This document shows, one piece after another, positions 6,207 to 6,649 of a stretch of 6,649 bases of DNA (the first letter of the stretch is position 1; each line of letters begins with the position of its first letter). Source of the DNA: Noviherbaspirillum sp. GTDB taxonomy: Bacteria > Pseudomonadota > Gammaproteobacteria > Burkholderiales > Burkholderiaceae. A model generated the notes under the pieces. The model was not told the origin of the DNA and searched no databases. It saw nothing but the letters and a program-made list of their open reading frames with translations. The DNA lies in contig JAQGLQ010000411.1 of the NCBI GenBank assembly GCA_028292785.1, positions 1-6,649 on the forward strand, in the 5' to 3' direction. The position numbers and the translations under genes were made by a program.

Positions 6207-6649
6207 ATGCTTCCAGTCAGCTATATCGAATCAAGAAAACAGTTCACCGAAATCGCACGCAGCCTTGGCGCCGCGATCGAGCGCTACGATCTCGATGCGG
6301 ACAAGGGCTCCGCACCCGGGCTTTCGACCGACGTGGCTTTTCTCGGCCCAGCCGATGCGCCCAATCTCGTCGTTGTCTCAAGTGGCACGCATGGGGTGGA
6401 GGGTTATTGCGGCACCGCCTGCCAGCTGCACTTCATGCGGCGCTACGAGTCCGGGTTCGCTCGCGCGGACACCGCCTATCTTCTGGTGCACGCAGTAAAT
6501 CCATGGGGCTATTTCCACGACCGGCGAACCACGGAAGAAGGCATCGATCTCAACCGGAATTTCATCGACTTTCCCTGCTCCGCGCCTTCGTCGGCCTACC
6601 GCGAGCATCATGACATGCTGGTGGCGAATTTCCGCCGCCTGCCTGCCGG
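6207..6649 (+). CDS. DUF2817/M14-like zinc carboxypeptidase family protein, N-terminal part (cut by right edge)
   Basis: 147 codons run from the ATG at 6207 to the window end with no stop. SSGTHGVEGYCG (residues 58-69) carries the HxxE zinc-ligand pattern of M14-type metallopeptidases (H62, E65), and HAVNPWGYFHDRR followed by DLNRNF (114-119) is the pattern typical of DUF2817 proteins. The N-R in DLNRNF resembles the substrate-binding Asn-Arg of carboxypeptidase A. The third zinc ligand and the catalytic glutamate would lie beyond the edge. There is no signal peptide, so it is probably cytoplasmic; its substrate is not known. In frame upstream there is a stop at 6153-6155 and no other ATG, GTG or TTG, so 6207 is the first possible start, although its ribosome site is weak. 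It is divergent from the stressosome operon with 205 bases between, and probably unrelated in function. Confidence 0.88.
   Translation, partial: MLPVSYIESRKQFTEIARSLGAAIERYDLDADKGSAPGLSTDVAFLGPADAPNLVVVSSGTHGVEGYCGTACQLHFMRRYESGFARADTAYLLVHAVNPWGYFHDRRTTEEGIDLNRNFIDFPCSAPSSAYREHHDMLVANFRRLPA

Overview
The window is GC-rich and densely coded. It reads as a Gram-negative, probably betaproteobacterial (Burkholderiales-like) chromosome segment. The taxonomic guess rests on base composition and codon use plus the type of stressosome operon, and is low confidence. Almost all of it (positions 1-6001) is one minus-strand operon. A separate gene starts divergently on the plus strand at 6207.

In transcription order the minus-strand operon carries: (1) an RsbR-type stressosome scaffold and sensor (6001-5135); (2) an RsbS-type STAS scaffold (5127-4753); (3) an RsbT-type switch kinase (4753-4307); (4) an RsbX-type PP2C phosphatase with an additional N-terminal RsbT-like ATPase domain (4307-3285); (5) a histidine kinase whose sensory end is another RsbT-like ATPase domain (3280-1880); (6) a hybrid kinase/response regulator, REC-PAS-HisKA-HATPase-REC (1878 to beyond the left edge). 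Every junction is a 1-base overlap or a gap of at most 7 bases, so the six genes are almost certainly co-transcribed and partly translationally coupled.

By analogy with the Bacillus stressosome, RsbR and RsbS would form the large STAS complex that holds RsbT. Stress would make RsbT phosphorylate conserved Ser/Thr residues in RsbR and RsbS (visible here as S57 in RsbS and T217 plus S183 in RsbR) and leave the complex, and RsbX would reset the system. In Bacillus released RsbT activates RsbU and then sigma-B. No RsbU, RsbV, RsbW or sigma factor lies in this window. The next genes are two-component proteins instead, and the first has an RsbT-like domain where a sensor domain normally sits. The inference is a stressosome wired into a phosphorelay. 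Stressosome operons next to two-component genes are known in other Gram-negative bacteria such as Vibrio, so the general idea is not new; the particular domain fusions here deserve attention.

The 205-base divergent intergenic region (6002-6206) holds a good ribosome binding site for rsbR, a 7-bp hairpin in the rsbR leader, and a consensus -35 hexamer with a short inverted repeat facing the plus-strand gene. That gene (6207 to beyond the right edge) encodes the N-terminal part of a DUF2817/M14-like zinc peptidase and is probably unrelated to the stress operon. No RNA genes, mobile elements, CRISPR arrays or convincing terminators were seen.
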